Shown in pieces: positions 1-8,271 of a DNA stretch of 64,000 nucleotides. Both the position numbers and the translations under genes were made by a program. The notes below the pieces were generated by a model. The model did not search any database, was not told the origin of the DNA, and worked only from the letters and a program-made list of their open reading frames with translations. Source of the DNA: Paraburkholderia flava (GTDB lineage: Bacteria > Pseudomonadota > Gammaproteobacteria > Burkholderiales > Burkholderiaceae). The DNA is taken from assembly GCF_004359985.1 (NCBI RefSeq), contig NZ_SMRO01000004.1, positions 186,001-250,000 of the forward strand, written 5' to 3'. Within the stretch, counting starts at the first letter, position 1. The number at the start of each line of letters is the position of its first letter.

Positions 1-693
1 CTGTCGCACGACAAGGGCCGCACGTTCGAAGTCATTCTGCAGACGCTGCGCGACGAACTCGGTTATGAGGTGCACTACCGCGTGATCGACGGCTGCCACT
101 TCACGCCGCAGCATCGCGAGCGGATTCTGATTGCCGGTTTTCGCGGGCCAACCAATTTCTCGTGGGACGAACTGCAACTGCCCGACGAAGGGCCGCGACT
201 CGCGTCGATCCTGCATCGGACGGACGGCAGCGAGCCGGTTCTGCCATGGGACGCCGACCGCTTCCACGATCACGCAAAACACCGCGTGCAGCCCAAATAC
301 ACGCTGACGCCGAACCTGTGGGCGTATCTGCAGCACTACGCGGAGAAGCATCGCGCGGCGGGTAACGGTTTCGGTTTCGGGCTCGCGTATCCGGACAGCG
401 TCACGCGCACACTGTCCGCGCGTTATCACAAGGACGGCTCGGAGATCCTCGTTTATCAGGGTCCGCGCAAATGTCCGCGTCGTCTGACGCCACGCGAATG
501 CGCACGGTTGATGGGCTTCCCCGACACGTTCCGGATTCCCGTCAGCGACACGCAGGCATACCGGCAGTTCGGCAACAGCGTCGTGATGCCGGTGATGCGC
601 GAAGTCGCGCGCATCATGCTGCCGCATGTCGAGGCATTGCTAACGCAGTCCGCAGCTTCGGCCTCTGCTCCCGCGCTCGCGATGGTCGCGTGA
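1..693 (+). CDS. dcm: DNA (cytosine-5)-methyltransferase, C-terminal part (5' end outside window)
   Basis: The open frame enters from the left edge and stops at 693, so about 230 C-terminal residues are visible. The block [16 protein letters not shown] followed by [11 protein letters not shown] is the conserved motif IX-X end of C5-cytosine methyltransferases, which place the target-recognition domain just before it. The catalytic PCQ motif lies outside the window. The enzyme methylates cytosine within a short DNA site using S-adenosylmethionine. The next gene, 10 bases downstream, is vsr, which repairs T:G mismatches arising from deamination of 5-methylcytosine, so the pair forms a methylation/repair unit. 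It could be a solitary enzyme or part of a restriction-modification system whose nuclease lies to the left. The Dcm name is by analogy; the target sequence cannot be read from this part. Confidence 0.9.
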   Translation: MSHDKGRTFEVILQTLRDELGYEVHYRVIDGCHFTPQHRERILIAGFRGPTNFSWDELQLPDEGPRLASILHRTDGSEPVLPWDADRFHDHAKHRVQPKYTLTPNLWAYLQHYAEKHRAAGNGFGFGLAYPDSVTRTLSARYHKDGSEILVYQGPRKCPRRLTPRECARLMGFPDTFRIPVSDTQAYRQFGNSVVMPVMREVARIMLPHVEALLTQSAASASAPALAMVA

Positions 694-703
694 AGGCACG
701 CTG

Positions 704-1183
704 ATGGTCGACGTCGTCGATGCGGCCACGCGCAGCCGGATGATGTCCGGCATCCGCGGCCGCAATACGAAACCCGAACTGTTGATCCGCAGCCTGTTGC
801 ATCGACGCGGTTTCCGCTTTCGTCTCGATGCGCGCGATCTGCCGGGGCGCCCCGATATCGTGTTGCCGCGCTATCGCGCAGTCGTGTTCGTGCATGGCTG
901 TTTCTGGCACGGCCACGACTGTCATCTGTTCAAATGGCCGCAGACACGGCCCGAATTCTGGCGCGACAAGATCGGCCGCAATCGAAGCAACGACATGAAG
1001 GCGCAGCAACTGCTGCGCGAGCGCGGCTGGCGCGTCGCGACCGTGTGGGAATGCGCCTTGCGTGGAGCTAATCGCGATCTTGACGGCGTGCTGCAACGTC
1101 TCGTCGACTGGCTGCAAAGCGACGCCGAAACGCTCGACGAACGCGGCGCGCCGACACCGGCCAGACCTGCCGGCCCGGCATAA
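704..1183 (+). CDS. vsr: Very short patch repair endonuclease Vsr
   Basis: A 159-residue protein with the Vsr signature. The N-terminal MSGIRGRNTKPE block, Asp51 in LPGRPDIVLP, and the FVHGCFWHGHDCH stretch with His69 and the zinc-binding His/Cys cluster match the family, including the positions of the catalytic Asp51 and His69 known from the E. coli enzyme. Vsr nicks 5' of the thymine in T:G mismatches made when 5-methylcytosine deaminates, so that the patch can be resynthesised. It follows the cytosine methyltransferase by 10 bases and is almost certainly co-transcribed with it. The last 20 residues are Pro/Ala-rich and probably not part of the fold. Confidence 0.95.
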   Translation: MVDVVDAATRSRMMSGIRGRNTKPELLIRSLLHRRGFRFRLDARDLPGRPDIVLPRYRAVVFVHGCFWHGHDCHLFKWPQTRPEFWRDKIGRNRSNDMKAQQLLRERGWRVATVWECALRGANRDLDGVLQRLVDWLQSDAETLDERGAPTPARPAGPA

Positions 1184-1277
1184 CCCCGCCACGCGCCGGT
1201 GATACACTCGATCGTCTCGCCGGACGCATTTCTTCCGCGTCCACCGTCTTCAGAACCTGTTTTGAAGGAGACATCCG

Positions 1278-1781
1278 ATGGCCGATTTCCGACTCTGGTC
1301 CGACGATTTTCCCGCTAACGGCTTCATGCCGAAAGCGCAGGAGTTCGACGACAAATCGTTCGGTGTCGACGGCGACAACCTGTCACCCGCATTGCAATGG
1401 GACGCGCCGCCCGCTGACACACAAAGCTTCGCACTGACCGTCTACGATCCCGACGCCACGACCGGCAGCGGCTTCTGGCACTGGGTCGTCGTCAACCTTC
1501 CCGCCGATACGCGCTCGCTCGCGCGTGACGCCGGCAACGCCGACGGCAGTCTGTTGCCGAAAGGCGCGCTGCAGTTGCGCAACGACTACGGCACGGTCGG
1601 CTTCGGCGGCGCGGCTCCACCGCGCGGCGACAAGGCGCATCGCTTCGTGTTCCGGCTGCATGCACTGAAGGTTGCGCAATTGCCCGTGACTGCCGAAACG
1701 ACGAATGCTGTCGCGCGCTTTATCACGCATCAGAACGAACTCGATTGCACGGCGTACACCGGTCTGTACGAACTCAAGTAG
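1278..1781 (+). CDS. YbhB/YbcL family (PEBP, Raf kinase inhibitor-like) protein
   Basis: A 167-residue cytoplasmic protein of the bacterial phosphatidylethanolamine-binding-protein family. The conserved DPDATTGSGFWHWVV stretch, the NDYGTVGFGGAAPPRGD loop and HRFVFRLHAL are typical of YbhB/YbcL and form the anion-binding pocket of the PEBP fold. The biochemical role of bacterial members is not settled. A good ribosome-binding site (GAAGGAGA) precedes the ATG at 1278. It lies after vsr on the same strand but with a 94-base gap and no obvious functional link. Confidence 0.9.
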   Translation: MADFRLWSDDFPANGFMPKAQEFDDKSFGVDGDNLSPALQWDAPPADTQSFALTVYDPDATTGSGFWHWVVVNLPADTRSLARDAGNADGSLLPKGALQLRNDYGTVGFGGAAPPRGDKAHRFVFRLHALKVAQLPVTAETTNAVARFITHQNELDCTAYTGLYELK

Positions 1782-1873
1782 TCTTCGCTGCCGCTGCGCC
1801 GGCTGCCCGGGCCTGACCCGGCGGGGCCCGACCTGCCCGCGACCGGCGCTTTTCATTCTCGCCTCCGTTGCCG

Positions 1874-3247
1874 ATGAACACACAAGAAGAACACGGACTC
1901 CCCCTCCCCGACCGCTACTGGGCCATCCTCGTCGTCGCACTCGGCATCACGCTCGCGGTACTCGACAGCGCGATCGCGAACGTCGCGCTTCCCACCATCG
2001 CCCGGCATCTACACGCGAGCGCTGCGTCGTCGATCTGGGTCGTCAACGCGTATCAGCTTGCGGTGACGATCTCACTGCTGCCGCTTGCGTCGCTCGGCGA
2101 CCGCATCGGTTACCGGCGCGTCTATCTGAGCGGGATGGTGCTCTTCACCGTCGCCTCGCTCGGCTGCGCGCTCGCGACGTCGCTGCCCGCGCTCGCACTC
2201 ACGCGCGTCGTGCAGGGCTTCGGCGCGGCCGGCATCATGAGCGTGAATACAGCGCTCGTACGGATGATCTATCCGCCGGCCCAGCTCGGCCGAGGTGTCG
2301 CGATCAATGCGATGGTCGTCGCGATATCGTCGGCGGTGGGTCCGACGGTCGCGTCGGCGGTGCTGGCCGTCGCGACGTGGCCGTGGCTCTTCGCGATCAA
2401 CGTGCCGATCGGCATCGTCGCACTCGCGTTCGGCCTCCGCGCGTTGCCCGGGAATACGCGACACGATTCGCCATACGACTACGCGAGCGCGGTGATGAAC
2501 GCGCTGGTGTTCGGACTGTTGATCTTCGCAGTCGATGGCCTCGGCCACGGCGAGCGGGCCGCCTACGTCGCCGCCGAACTGATCGCGGCAGGGGTCATCG
2601 GCTACGTGTTCGTGCGCCGTCAACTGACGCAGCCGGCGCCGCTTCTGCCGGTCGATCTGCTGCAGATTCCGGTGTTCGCGCTGTCGGTCGGTACATCCGT
2701 GTGTTCGTTCGCCGCGCAGATGCTTGCGTTCGTTTCGCTGCCGTTCCTGCTGCAGAACACGCTCGGACTATCGCAGGTGCAGACCGGCCTGCTGATGACG
2801 CCGTGGCCGCTCGTCATCGTCTTCGCCGCACCGATCTCCGGCGTGCTGTCGGACCGGATATCGGCGGGACTGCTCGGCGGCATCGGCCTCATTACGTTGA
2901 CTTGCGGCCTGTTGCTGCTCGCGACGCTCGGCTCGCATCCGCAGCCGCTCGACATCGCGTGGCGCATGGCACTGTGCGGCGCGGGCTTCGGTATCTTCCA
3001 GTCGCCGAACAACCGCACGATGCTCGCGGCGGCGCCACGCGAACGCAGCGGCGGCGCGAGCGGCATGCTCGGCACCGCGCGACTCACCGGGCAGACGCTC
3101 GGCGCAGCACTCGTCGCGCTGATCTTCGGCGTGATGCCGCGGCAGGGTCCGACGGTCGCGCTGTATGTCGCGTCAGGATTCTCCGCGGTCGCGGCGGTGG
3201 TCAGCATGCTGCGGCGCGCGCAGTCTGGGGTTGCGGTGACGCGTTGA
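1874..3247 (+). CDS. MFS transporter, drug/solute exporter (DHA2-like)
   Basis: A 457-residue, very hydrophobic protein with about 12-14 predicted membrane helices. The first helix contains VLDSAIANVALPTI, typical of the DHA2 drug:proton antiporter branch. The cytoplasmic loop 2-3 motif is LGDRIGYRRVYL, and motif C-like Gly/Pro residues follow. I chose the ATG at 1874; a TTG two codons upstream is the only nearby alternative and neither has a strong Shine-Dalgarno. The substrate cannot be inferred. No membrane-fusion partner or regulator sits next to it. It converges on otsA. Confidence 0.88.
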   Translation: MNTQEEHGLPLPDRYWAILVVALGITLAVLDSAIANVALPTIARHLHASAASSIWVVNAYQLAVTISLLPLASLGDRIGYRRVYLSGMVLFTVASLGCALATSLPALALTRVVQGFGAAGIMSVNTALVRMIYPPAQLGRGVAINAMVVAISSAVGPTVASAVLAVATWPWLFAINVPIGIVALAFGLRALPGNTRHDSPYDYASAVMNALVFGLLIFAVDGLGHGERAAYVAAELIAAGVIGYVFVRRQLTQPAPLLPVDLLQIPVFALSVGTSVCSFAAQMLAFVSLPFLLQNTLGLSQVQTGLLMTPWPLVIVFAAPISGVLSDRISAGLLGGIGLITLTCGLLLLATLGSHPQPLDIAWRMALCGAGFGIFQSPNNRTMLAAAPRERSGGASGMLGTARLTGQTLGAALVALIFGVMPRQGPTVALYVASGFSAVAAVVSMLRRAQSGVAVTR

Positions 3248-3298
3248 GCGGAGCGCGGCTCGATCGATTCGCAGCTAGACGCGCGTGAAGATCACCGC

Positions 3299-3342
3299 AA
3301 AAATTAAAAGCCGGACATGCGTCGATACGCACTGCCCGGCTT
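3299..3342 (-). terminator. Rho-independent terminator of otsA
   Basis: Inverted repeat AAGCCGG (3308-3314) / CCGGCTT (3336-3342) with an inner GCGT/ACGC stem. On the minus strand it is followed by a T-rich run (TTTTAATTTTT). It lies 44 bases past the otsA stop and may also stop read-through from the converging MFS gene. Confidence 0.7.
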
Positions 3343-3385
3343 ATCGCTCTATCTCGACACGCTCAAACGCGCACGCTGCGCTCCA

Positions 3386-4810
3386 TCACGACGCAGTCGC
3401 GTCAGCAAGCTTCACCGCCCGCTCCGTCATCGACGACGCCGTCGCCACATTCCGCAGATCGGCAAGGAACGTATCGCGCCACACCGACAGATTGTTCTCG
3501 CGCAACCCCACCATCATGTCCGAGTGACGTGCCTGCCGTTCGGCGAGCGGCATCGACAGCGCGCGCTCCAGCGCCTCGGCCATCTGCGACAGATCGAACG
3601 GATTGACGACGAGCGCGCCCGGCAACTGCTCCGCCGCGCCCGCGAATTGCGACAGCACCAGCACGCCCGGATCGGACGGATCCTGCGACGCGACATATTC
3701 CTTCGCGACCAGGTTCATCCCGTCGCGCAGCGGCGTCACATAGCCGACCTGCGAGTGCCGGAACAGCGCCATCAGCAGATTGCGTTCGTACTTGCGGTTC
3801 AGGTACTGGATCGGCGTCCAGTCGAGCTGCGCGAAACGTCCGTTGATCCGACCCGCCTCGCCTTCGAGGTTCTGCCGGATGCGTTGATAGGTCTGCACAT
3901 CCGAACGCGTCGGCGGTGCGATCTGCACCAGCGACACACGCCCTTGCAAGCCCGGCGAATTGAGCAGCAGCCGCTCGAATGCCTGGAAGCGTTCGACCAG
4001 CCCCTTCGAATAATCGAGCCGGTCGACGCTCATGATCAGCTTGCGGCCACGCATGCCGTCACGCAACGTCTTCACCGCCTTGCGATCGCCGAATTGTTCG
4101 GATGCCTTCGCAATCGCATCCGGATAGATCCCGATCGGATACGCACCGACCTTCAGGAAACGGTTGAACGCGTGCAGCATGCCGTCTTCGCTCGACGTGC
4201 CGTGTTTGCCGCGCTCGATGTAATCGACAAACGACTGACGATCCGCATCGGTCTGAAAACCGACCACGTCGTAGCTGCACATCGCGCGCACCAGTTCGTC
4301 GTGCGGCGGCACGGTACGCAGCACTTCGGGCACCGGAAACGGAATGTGCAGGAAGAACCCGATCGGATTCTTCACGCCGAGTTCGCGCAGGCAGCGCGCA
4401 AACGGCAGCAGATGGTAGTCGTGGACCCAGATGATGTCATCGGGACGCAGCAGCGCTTTCAACTGCTTCGCGAGCGTCGCGTTCACGCGCAGATAGCCGC
4501 CGTACTCCTGGCGGTCGTAGCGGGACAGGTCGTTGCGATAGTGGAAGGCCGGCCACAGCGTGGAGTTCGAAAAGCCCCGGTAATACTGGTCGTAGTCGCG
4601 CTTTGTCAGGCCCACGGTCGCATAGGTCACGTTGCCCTGCTTTTCGATCACCGGATCCGACGGCTCCGCGACGGTTTCGCCGCTCCATCCGAACCATACG
4701 CCACCCGTTTCCTTCAGCGCGTCGAGCACGCCGATCGCAAGTCCGCCTGCTGAGGGGCGTCCTTCCTGGGTCGGCGCGACACGATTCGATACCACGATCA
4801 ATCTACTCAT
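3386..4810 (-). CDS. otsA: Alpha,alpha-trehalose-phosphate synthase (UDP-forming)
   Basis: A 474-residue glycosyltransferase of family GT20. It makes trehalose-6-phosphate from UDP-glucose and glucose-6-phosphate. The N-terminus MSRLIVVSNRV with a following glycine-rich loop, the WVHDYHLLPFA motif, the SVDRLDYSKGL motif that binds the nucleotide sugar, and the C-terminal LRDGMNLVAKEYVA motif are all canonical. Length matches E. coli OtsA (474). Trehalose protects against osmotic and desiccation stress. The phosphatase gene otsB is not next to it within the window. The start is the ATG just before SRLIVV. Confidence 0.97.
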   Translation of the reverse strand: MSRLIVVSNRVAPTQEGRPSAGGLAIGVLDALKETGGVWFGWSGETVAEPSDPVIEKQGNVTYATVGLTKRDYDQYYRGFSNSTLWPAFHYRNDLSRYDRQEYGGYLRVNATLAKQLKALLRPDDIIWVHDYHLLPFARCLRELGVKNPIGFFLHIPFPVPEVLRTVPPHDELVRAMCSYDVVGFQTDADRQSFVDYIERGKHGTSSEDGMLHAFNRFLKVGAYPIGIYPDAIAKASEQFGDRKAVKTLRDGMRGRKLIMSVDRLDYSKGLVERFQAFERLLLNSPGLQGRVSLVQIAPPTRSDVQTYQRIRQNLEGEAGRINGRFAQLDWTPIQYLNRKYERNLLMALFRHSQVGYVTPLRDGMNLVAKEYVASQDPSDPGVLVLSQFAGAAEQLPGALVVNPFDLSQMAEALERALSMPLAERQARHSDMMVGLRENNLSVWRDTFLADLRNVATASSMTERAVKLADATAS

Positions 4811-5044
4811 TCGGCTTCACCTCGTTCCGTTGAAATTGCATGCGGAAGTGCTTCGTGCGTCGTTGCTGCATGCAATCCGTGTGCCTCGTCTCAAAATGGA
4901 AAAGCGCATTCGTGAATGCGCGAGGCGAGCGCGTTCCCGCGATGCGTCGCGCGTCGCGGCGTTGTCATTTGCGTATTGAAAAACCGTGGCGGGCTGTGGA
5001 ACCCGCGCACGAGGAGCGCTGCGATTACCGCAGCGCCGGTCGTA

Positions 5045-5257
5045 TCAGGCGTCCTGTTCGGAACCCAGATCGCGCTGGTAGTCGAGCCCTTCGCGTCGCA
5101 CGCCGCCCTGGTTGTGTTCGCCGTCCGGCGGTGCGTCGGGCGCGACGCGATTCTGTTCCGCCGGATCCGGCGTCGGCGGTGCATTGCTGCTGCCGCCGCC
5201 GGGACGCGAATCGCGCTTCGAATGGCGCGCAGAGCGCCGCAATGCAGGGTGTCGCAT
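5045..5257 (-). CDS. Small hydrophilic hypothetical protein, Gly/Pro-rich
   Basis: I do not recognise a named family. The ATG at 5257 is preceded by a strong AGGAGG at good spacing, which sets this start over an in-frame upstream ATG. The product is 70 residues: a basic Arg/His/Ser N-terminus, then a disordered Pro/Asp/Glu-rich middle and an acidic end (LGSEQDA). No signal peptide or membrane segment is seen. Together with the next small gene it lies between otsA and a sigma-54 activator, so a stress-linked role is possible but is only inference. Confidence 0.55.
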   Translation of the reverse strand: MRHPALRRSARHSKRDSRPGGGSSNAPPTPDPAEQNRVAPDAPPDGEHNQGGVRREGLDYQRDLGSEQDA

Positions 5258-5360
5258 GGTCGTGCCTCCTGAGAAGGCAGCCACCGTGCCGGTGGCCTTC
5301 ACGTAGTCTAGGGCTCGCGGCGATAAAGCGCCGGTAAAAGATGCGCCGTTTTTGTAACGG

Positions 5361-5555
5361 CTACATCAATACGTCGCGCGCGGCGGTGACATGCGGCGCC
5401 TGGTTCGGCTCCGGCGGTGGATCGCCGATCGGCGGCACGTCCGGCTCGGTGGGTTCGCGAGTCGGATCCGGCACCGTATCGGGTTCACTAGGTGTGGGCG
5501 GCTCGATCGGTTCAGGACGATGGGCGTCGAGCGGATCGGTTGAGTTGTGCGGCAT
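5361..5555 (-). CDS. Small proline-rich hypothetical protein
   Basis: A 64-residue protein made almost entirely of Pro, Asp, Glu and Thr (for example PEPIEPPTPSEPDTVPDP), so predicted disordered and strongly acidic. The ATG at 5555 (MPHNSTDP) has an AGGAGC ribosome-binding site six bases upstream; the in-frame start eight codons upstream lacks one. It follows the sigma-54 activator by about 60 bases on the same strand and may be its 3' companion. Function unknown; low complexity makes homology calls unreliable. Confidence 0.5.
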   Translation of the reverse strand: MPHNSTDPLDAHRPEPIEPPTPSEPDTVPDPTREPTEPDVPPIGDPPPEPNQAPHVTAARDVLM

Positions 5556-5615
5556 GAGGGCTCCTGTTCTGATCCTCATGCTTCAGCAAGGGCTATGCCG
5601 CCGGCATTCGCTGCC

Positions 5616-7016
5616 TTATGCGCCGCCCAGCGCGCGCGATTCGTCGGCGGTATCGCCTTCGTCGGAACGGCTCGCATCGTTGCCGTATTCGACGAGCCGG
5701 TTGTACAGCGTCTTCAGACTGATGCCGAGAATTTCCGCGGCGCGCGTCTTCACGCCGCCGCATTGTTCGAGCGTCGCGAGAATCAGTTGACGGTCCGCTT
5801 CCGCGAGCGACGTGCCGAACGGAATCGTGACCGCGGTGCCCGCTGCCGGCTTCGACAGCGTGATCTGCAACGGCACGGTAGCGGTGCTGTCGGAATCCGT
5901 CGCCGACATGATGTGCGCGCGCTGCACGTAGTTCTTCAGCTCACGCACGTTGCCCGGCCAAGCGTACGACATCAACATCTCCTTCACCGCCGGCGGGAAA
6001 TGCTTGCGTGTGCTGTGGCGATCGTTGAGCTCGTCGAGGAACGACTGCGCCAACAACTCGACGTCCTTGCCGCGCTCGCGCAGCGGCGGCAGGCTGATCG
6101 GAAACACGTTGAGCCGGTGATAGAGATCGAGACGCAGCTTGCCTTCGAGCACCGCCTGTTCCGGATCGCGATTCGTCGCGGCGATCACACGCACGTCGGT
6201 CTCGATTTCCTTTGTCGTACCGACGCGCATGAACATGCCCGTCTCGAGCACGCGCAGTAGCTTGACCTGCAATTCGACGGGCATCTCGGTGATCTCGTCG
6301 AGGAACAGCGTGCCGCCGTTTGCGCGCTCGAAATAGCCCTTGTGCTGACGATCGGCGCCGGTGAACGAACCGCGCTCGTGACCGAACATCTCCGACTCGA
6401 TCAGGTTCGGCGAGATCGCGCCGCAATTCACCGCGAGGAACGCGTGCTTGCGGCGCAGGCTCAGTTCGTGGACGGTCTGCGCGGCGACTTCCTTGCCCGT
6501 ACCCGACTCGCCGACCAGCATCACCGACGCGGCCGTCGGTGCGACGCGGCCGATCTGGTCGTAGACCTCCTGCATCACCGGCGAATTGCCGAGCATCAAA
6601 CCGAAGCGGCCCATCCGGCGCAGTTCGCCACGCAGCGTGCCGATCTCGGCCTTCAGGTCGCCGGCGCGCGGCAGTCGCGCGAGGATCGCCTTCACGCGCT
6701 GCATGTTGATCGGCTTGACGAGGTAATCGGTGGCGCCCATCTTCAGCGCGTTCACTGCGGACTCGACGGTCGCGTGGCCGGTGATGACGATCACCTCGAC
6801 GCCGGAACGCGGATCGAGATCCTCGAACAGATCGACACCGCTGCCGTCCGGCAGCTTCAGGTCGGTGAACACGACGTCGGGCATCTGCCGCACGAGCTGG
6901 ATGCGCGCCTCGCGCAGATCGCCTGCGGTGGCGGTCGTCAGTCCGTCTTCTCCGATGACGGTGGCGAGGGCTTCGCGGGTCGAGGGATCGTCGTCGACAA
7001 TCAATACATGTGGCAT
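5616..7016 (-). CDS. Sigma-54-dependent response regulator (NtrC family)
   Basis: A 466-residue activator with three parts. The receiver domain (1-115) has Asp8/Asp9 in the acidic pocket, phospho-acceptor Asp52 in VVFTDLKLPDGSG and Lys101. The AAA+ domain (about 138-370) has Walker A GESGTGKE (169-176) and the sigma-54 contact loop as GSFTGA (216-221) instead of GAFTGA, a known tolerated variant. A Fis-type helix-turn-helix ends the protein ([18 protein letters not shown]). I chose the ATG at MPHVLIVDDD; the frame is open 17 codons further up. No histidine kinase is adjacent. A second activator with a near-identical recognition helix lies 1.3 kb away on the opposite strand. Confidence 0.93.
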   Translation of the reverse strand: MPHVLIVDDDPSTREALATVIGEDGLTTATAGDLREARIQLVRQMPDVVFTDLKLPDGSGVDLFEDLDPRSGVEVIVITGHATVESAVNALKMGATDYLVKPINMQRVKAILARLPRAGDLKAEIGTLRGELRRMGRFGLMLGNSPVMQEVYDQIGRVAPTAASVMLVGESGTGKEVAAQTVHELSLRRKHAFLAVNCGAISPNLIESEMFGHERGSFTGADRQHKGYFERANGGTLFLDEITEMPVELQVKLLRVLETGMFMRVGTTKEIETDVRVIAATNRDPEQAVLEGKLRLDLYHRLNVFPISLPPLRERGKDVELLAQSFLDELNDRHSTRKHFPPAVKEMLMSYAWPGNVRELKNYVQRAHIMSATDSDSTATVPLQITLSKPAAGTAVTIPFGTSLAEADRQLILATLEQCGGVKTRAAEILGISLKTLYNRLVEYGNDASRSDEGDTADESRALGGA

Positions 7017-7082
7017 TGCGTCTCGGTAGCGTGGATAGCGTGAGTGAAGGAACGGGAAGGTAGGCAAACGCGCTCTACGCAG

Positions 7083-7177
7083 GTTAGCACCTGCTAACTA
7101 TCTGACGCACCTCAAGGCCAATTCCCGGTCACTTGACACAACCATGCAACAATTACTGTTTTTATTCGGTAATTGTT
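7083..7177. promoter_or_regulatory. Two inverted repeats upstream of the sigma-54 response regulator
   Basis: In the AT-richer 233-base gap before the regulator there is a perfect dyad GTTAGCA-CC-TGCTAAC (7083-7098) and a second, AACAATTAC (7148-7156) / GTAATTGTT (7169-7177), with a 12-base centre. Both lie in the 5' region of the regulator (minus strand) and downstream of the small membrane-protein gene that reads towards it. They may be operators, or in the second case a weak terminator for the gene at 7250-7507; the sequence does not decide. Confidence 0.45.
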
Positions 7178-7249
7178 ACTAGATTGTTGTGATTTTATTC
7201 ATTATACGGCGATATCTCGATAAAGCGAGCGTACGGGCTCCGGGCGCGC

Positions 7250-7507
7250 TCAGCCGCGTGGAAAAGGCCACGCCTCGCCGTTCGCATCGGGATGATGAGC
7301 GCCGTTGGTGCCGTTCACCCCATTGGCTCCGCGCGTCGTACGCGGACCGGTGCTGCTTGCGACGGCACCGCCCTCGCCCTCCCATCGGTGGACTTCGCGA
7401 GCGATCGTCACCGCCTCCGCGCGGTTCTTCTTCTGCGCACAGCGCAACGCCAGCAGACCGCCTACCGCAAGCAATATCCCGAAAATGCCGATTCCGCGTG
7501 TTGCCAT
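7250..7507 (-). CDS. Small single-pass membrane protein, hypothetical
   Basis: An 85-residue protein with one N-terminal hydrophobic segment (about residues 4-21, GIGIFGILLAVGGLLAL) and then a charged, Gly/Asn-rich, probably disordered tail. A usable GGAGAT ribosome-binding site precedes the ATG at 7507. It is 50 bases downstream of the DUF883 gene and likely co-transcribed with it. I do not recognise a family; the tail could lie in the cytoplasm or periplasm. Confidence 0.6.
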   Translation of the reverse strand: MATRGIGIFGILLAVGGLLALRCAQKKNRAEAVTIAREVHRWEGEGGAVASSTGPRTTRGANGVNGTNGAHHPDANGEAWPFPRG

Positions 7508-7557
7508 TTTGATCTCCTGTGTTGGCCGGTGAGCGGTTTAGTCACTGCCGATAAACA

Positions 7558-7875
7558 TCACCGCGCCGCCAGCACGCCGAGCACGAACCCGACGCCGGCC
7601 GCGATCCCGACTGCCTGCCACGGGTTGCGCCGCACATAGCGCTCGGTGTTCACCGCCGCGACGCGATAGCCGCGCCGTGCGGCCGATTGCGCATCCGTCA
7701 GCGTGTCCTGCAACACATCGACGTGCGTGCGCAACCGTTCGCGCAATGCGTCGACGCCTTCGCCCGATACCGCGCCCGCGAGACGCAGCATCTCTTCCGA
7801 ATCGGTCAGCAGCACCCGCAGGTCCTCGATGAGTTTCTGTCTGCCGAGCGCCAGTTGTTCGGTGGTTTCAGTCAT
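7558..7875 (-). CDS. DUF883 family (ElaB/YqjD-like) membrane-anchored protein
   Basis: A 105-residue protein: a long amphipathic helical part (1-80, Glu/Arg/Leu-rich) followed by a C-terminal tail anchor, VRRNPWQAVGIAAGVGFVLGVLAAR. The RRNPWQAVG motif before the glycine-rich membrane helix is the hallmark of the DUF883 family. In E. coli the relatives YqjD and ElaB are stationary-phase, inner-membrane proteins that bind ribosomes. Its GAGCAGGA site lies just upstream of the ATG. It heads a two-gene unit with the small membrane protein downstream. Confidence 0.88.
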   Translation of the reverse strand: MTETTEQLALGRQKLIEDLRVLLTDSEEMLRLAGAVSGEGVDALRERLRTHVDVLQDTLTDAQSAARRGYRVAAVNTERYVRRNPWQAVGIAAGVGFVLGVLAAR

Positions 7876-8271
7876 GTCCTGCTCCTTTGTCGATCGGAGT
7901 AAGCGCTCCGCTTTCGCGAAACGCGTATCACCGGATGTGCAAGCGGCATACCACCTCTTATGTCGATTGCGGACGGCAGCGAGAGTTCCGGCAAACCCGC
8001 GCTAGACTGCACGAGCAGCGCCGCACTCAGGCTTGCCATAGCCGTTTCTCGCGGCCTGTGAATTATGTGCGGCAGCAGACGTCGAACCTGCTGCCGACCG
8101 TTCGCATGCATTGCCGCGACTGCCAGTCGGATGGTTAAATCAATTTTTGTGAGATAGTAAATAACGTAATCGGCGAATCTGCAGCCGACTGGCGATCAAC
8201 GCAGCACCGCTCGCCTCGAAGGCAAACGCGCTGCAACCCACCCCGCTCACTTTTTAAAGGACTCCCTGCCC
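7876..8271. other. Divergent intergenic region between DUF883 gene and receiver-less activator
   Basis: 396 bases with no convincing gene. It must hold promoters for the DUF883 unit (minus) and the activator at 8272 (plus). The stretch 8131-8175 is clearly AT-richer (TCAATTTTTGTGAGATAG) than the rest and is a likely promoter area. I could not find a good TGGCAC-N5-TTGC sigma-54 promoter by eye. Confidence 0.4.

Noticed and set aside
1..1183. Complete restriction-modification system at the left edge
   Set aside because: Only the methyltransferase end and vsr are visible; no restriction endonuclease gene lies in the window.
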